From positions 1 through 5,802 of the forward strand of contig MFUQ01000021.1 of assembly GCA_001785725.1 (NCBI GenBank): 5,802 nucleotides of DNA, given 5' to 3'. Under the pieces are notes generated by a model. The model saw only the letters and a program-made list of their open reading frames with translations. It made no database searches and was not told where the DNA came from. The position numbers and the translations under genes were made by a program. Numbering within the stretch: position 1 is the first letter of the stretch; the number at the start of each line of letters is the position of its first letter. Below, piece after piece: positions 5,443 to 5,802 of the stretch. This stretch comes from Candidatus Nomurabacteria bacterium RIFCSPLOWO2_01_FULL_36_10b (GTDB lineage: Bacteria; Patescibacteriota; Minisyncoccia; Phycocordibacterales; UBA1006).

Positions 5443-5802
5443 TTAGGTGAATAAAAAAGACTCTATTAAGTCATAGAATTGATTGTTGTTGAAATTAGTT
5501 TCCTCATTTGTCGCAATGTCTATCATTCTGATAATGCCGGTTTGTTTAATTTCTTCCATTTTTTCTTTTTTCTTCTTTATTTCCATTTTTTCTTTAGTAA
5601 AATCGACTATTTCTCCCAAGGACGGATGATTAAATGTTTCCAAATAATATCGTCCAGAACGATTGCCGATGTCAGATGTGTATTTTGTTAAATAACCGCT
5701 GATGGTATCAATGGGCGGGACATTCATTTTTCGCATATCGCTTGTGTCAATATTATTTGTTGAAACCAAACCGACGCCGGCTCCAACCAGACTAACATCT
5801 TT
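5443..5802 (-). CDS. C-terminal part of an unrecognised protein, 5' end cut off
   Basis: The frame enters from the right edge without a stop and ends at TAA (5443-5445). The 119 residues visible begin KDVSLVGAGVGLVS. A TTG at 5769 could serve as a start but is probably internal, since the open frame continues through a glycine-rich stretch upstream of it. The middle holds SGYLTKYTSDIGNRSGRYYL and HPSLGEIVDF. A highly charged segment rich in Lys and Glu (FTKEKMEIKKKKEKMEE), likely helical, comes next, and the end is hydrophobic (FYDLIESFLFT). I recognise no family. The 10-base gap to the substrate-binding protein suggests one operon, so a part in the same uptake function is possible. That it is coding is likely from its length and position beside the operon partner; the product stays hypothetical. 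Confidence 0.68.
   Translation of the reverse strand, partial: KDVSLVGAGVGLVSTNNIDTSDMRKMNVPPIDTISGYLTKYTSDIGNRSGRYYLETFNHPSLGEIVDFTKEKMEIKKKKEKMEEIKQTGIIRMIDIATNEETNFNNNQFYDLIESFLFT

Noticed and set aside
5479..5691. Plus-strand open frame of 70 codons with a phenylalanine-rich stretch.
   Set aside because: It is the complement of the lysine/glutamate-rich segment of the gene on the minus strand; long runs of Phe arise from AAA/GAA codons read backwards.
1..5802. tRNA, rRNA, CRISPR array, known riboswitch, prophage or toxin-antitoxin genes.
   Set aside because: No cloverleaf, spaced direct repeats or recognisable family motifs of these kinds were seen on either strand.

Overview
The window is AT-rich by eye and uses the standard bacterial code: the small membrane gene at 3910-4122 ends in TGA, and no TGA is read through in the larger frames. 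It most resembles a genome of the Candidate Phyla Radiation (Patescibacteria, perhaps the Parcubacteria side). This is an inference from three things. The protein at 1778-2824 joins sigma-70 region 4 to HARE-type winged helices, a type I associate with these bacteria. None of the four complete main genes has a visible Shine-Dalgarno sequence. Compact genes are closed by strong hairpin terminators. No ribosomal or other marker gene is present to confirm the taxon.

Layout. Two plus-strand transcription units come first. The first is the 3' part of a half-size ABC exporter (1-1610, cut by the left edge), ended by a hairpin terminator at 1618-1653. The second is a sigma-region-4/HARE-HTH DNA-binding protein (1778-2824) with its own promoter (1665-1695) and terminator (2848-2880). 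The rest is on the minus strand and converges on this point. Reading leftward from the right edge there is the end of an unrecognised gene (5443-5802, cut by the edge). Ten bases later comes a membrane-anchored substrate-binding protein of the branched-chain amino acid type (4323-5432), closed by a terminator at 4254-4285. A second minus-strand unit starts at a good promoter (4163-4191). It holds a 70-residue two-helix membrane protein (3910-4122), a candidate 30-residue basic peptide (3785-3877), a leader with two hairpins (3719-3781), and a trypsin-fold lipoprotein protease (2936-3673). It ends at a terminator (2885-2914) placed back to back with that of the regulator.

How the parts may work together. 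Most products are predicted to act at the cell envelope: an exporter, a surface-bound solute receptor, a secreted protease and a small membrane protein. Uptake of amino acids or peptides by a host-dependent or scavenging cell would suit this set, but the window does not prove a shared pathway. The regulator has its own promoter and terminator and need not control its neighbours.

Most worth a second look are the regulator's sigma-4 plus tandem winged-helix architecture, a two-codon open frame behind the only strong Shine-Dalgarno sequence I found, the candidate 30-residue peptide, and the hairpin-rich leader before the protease.
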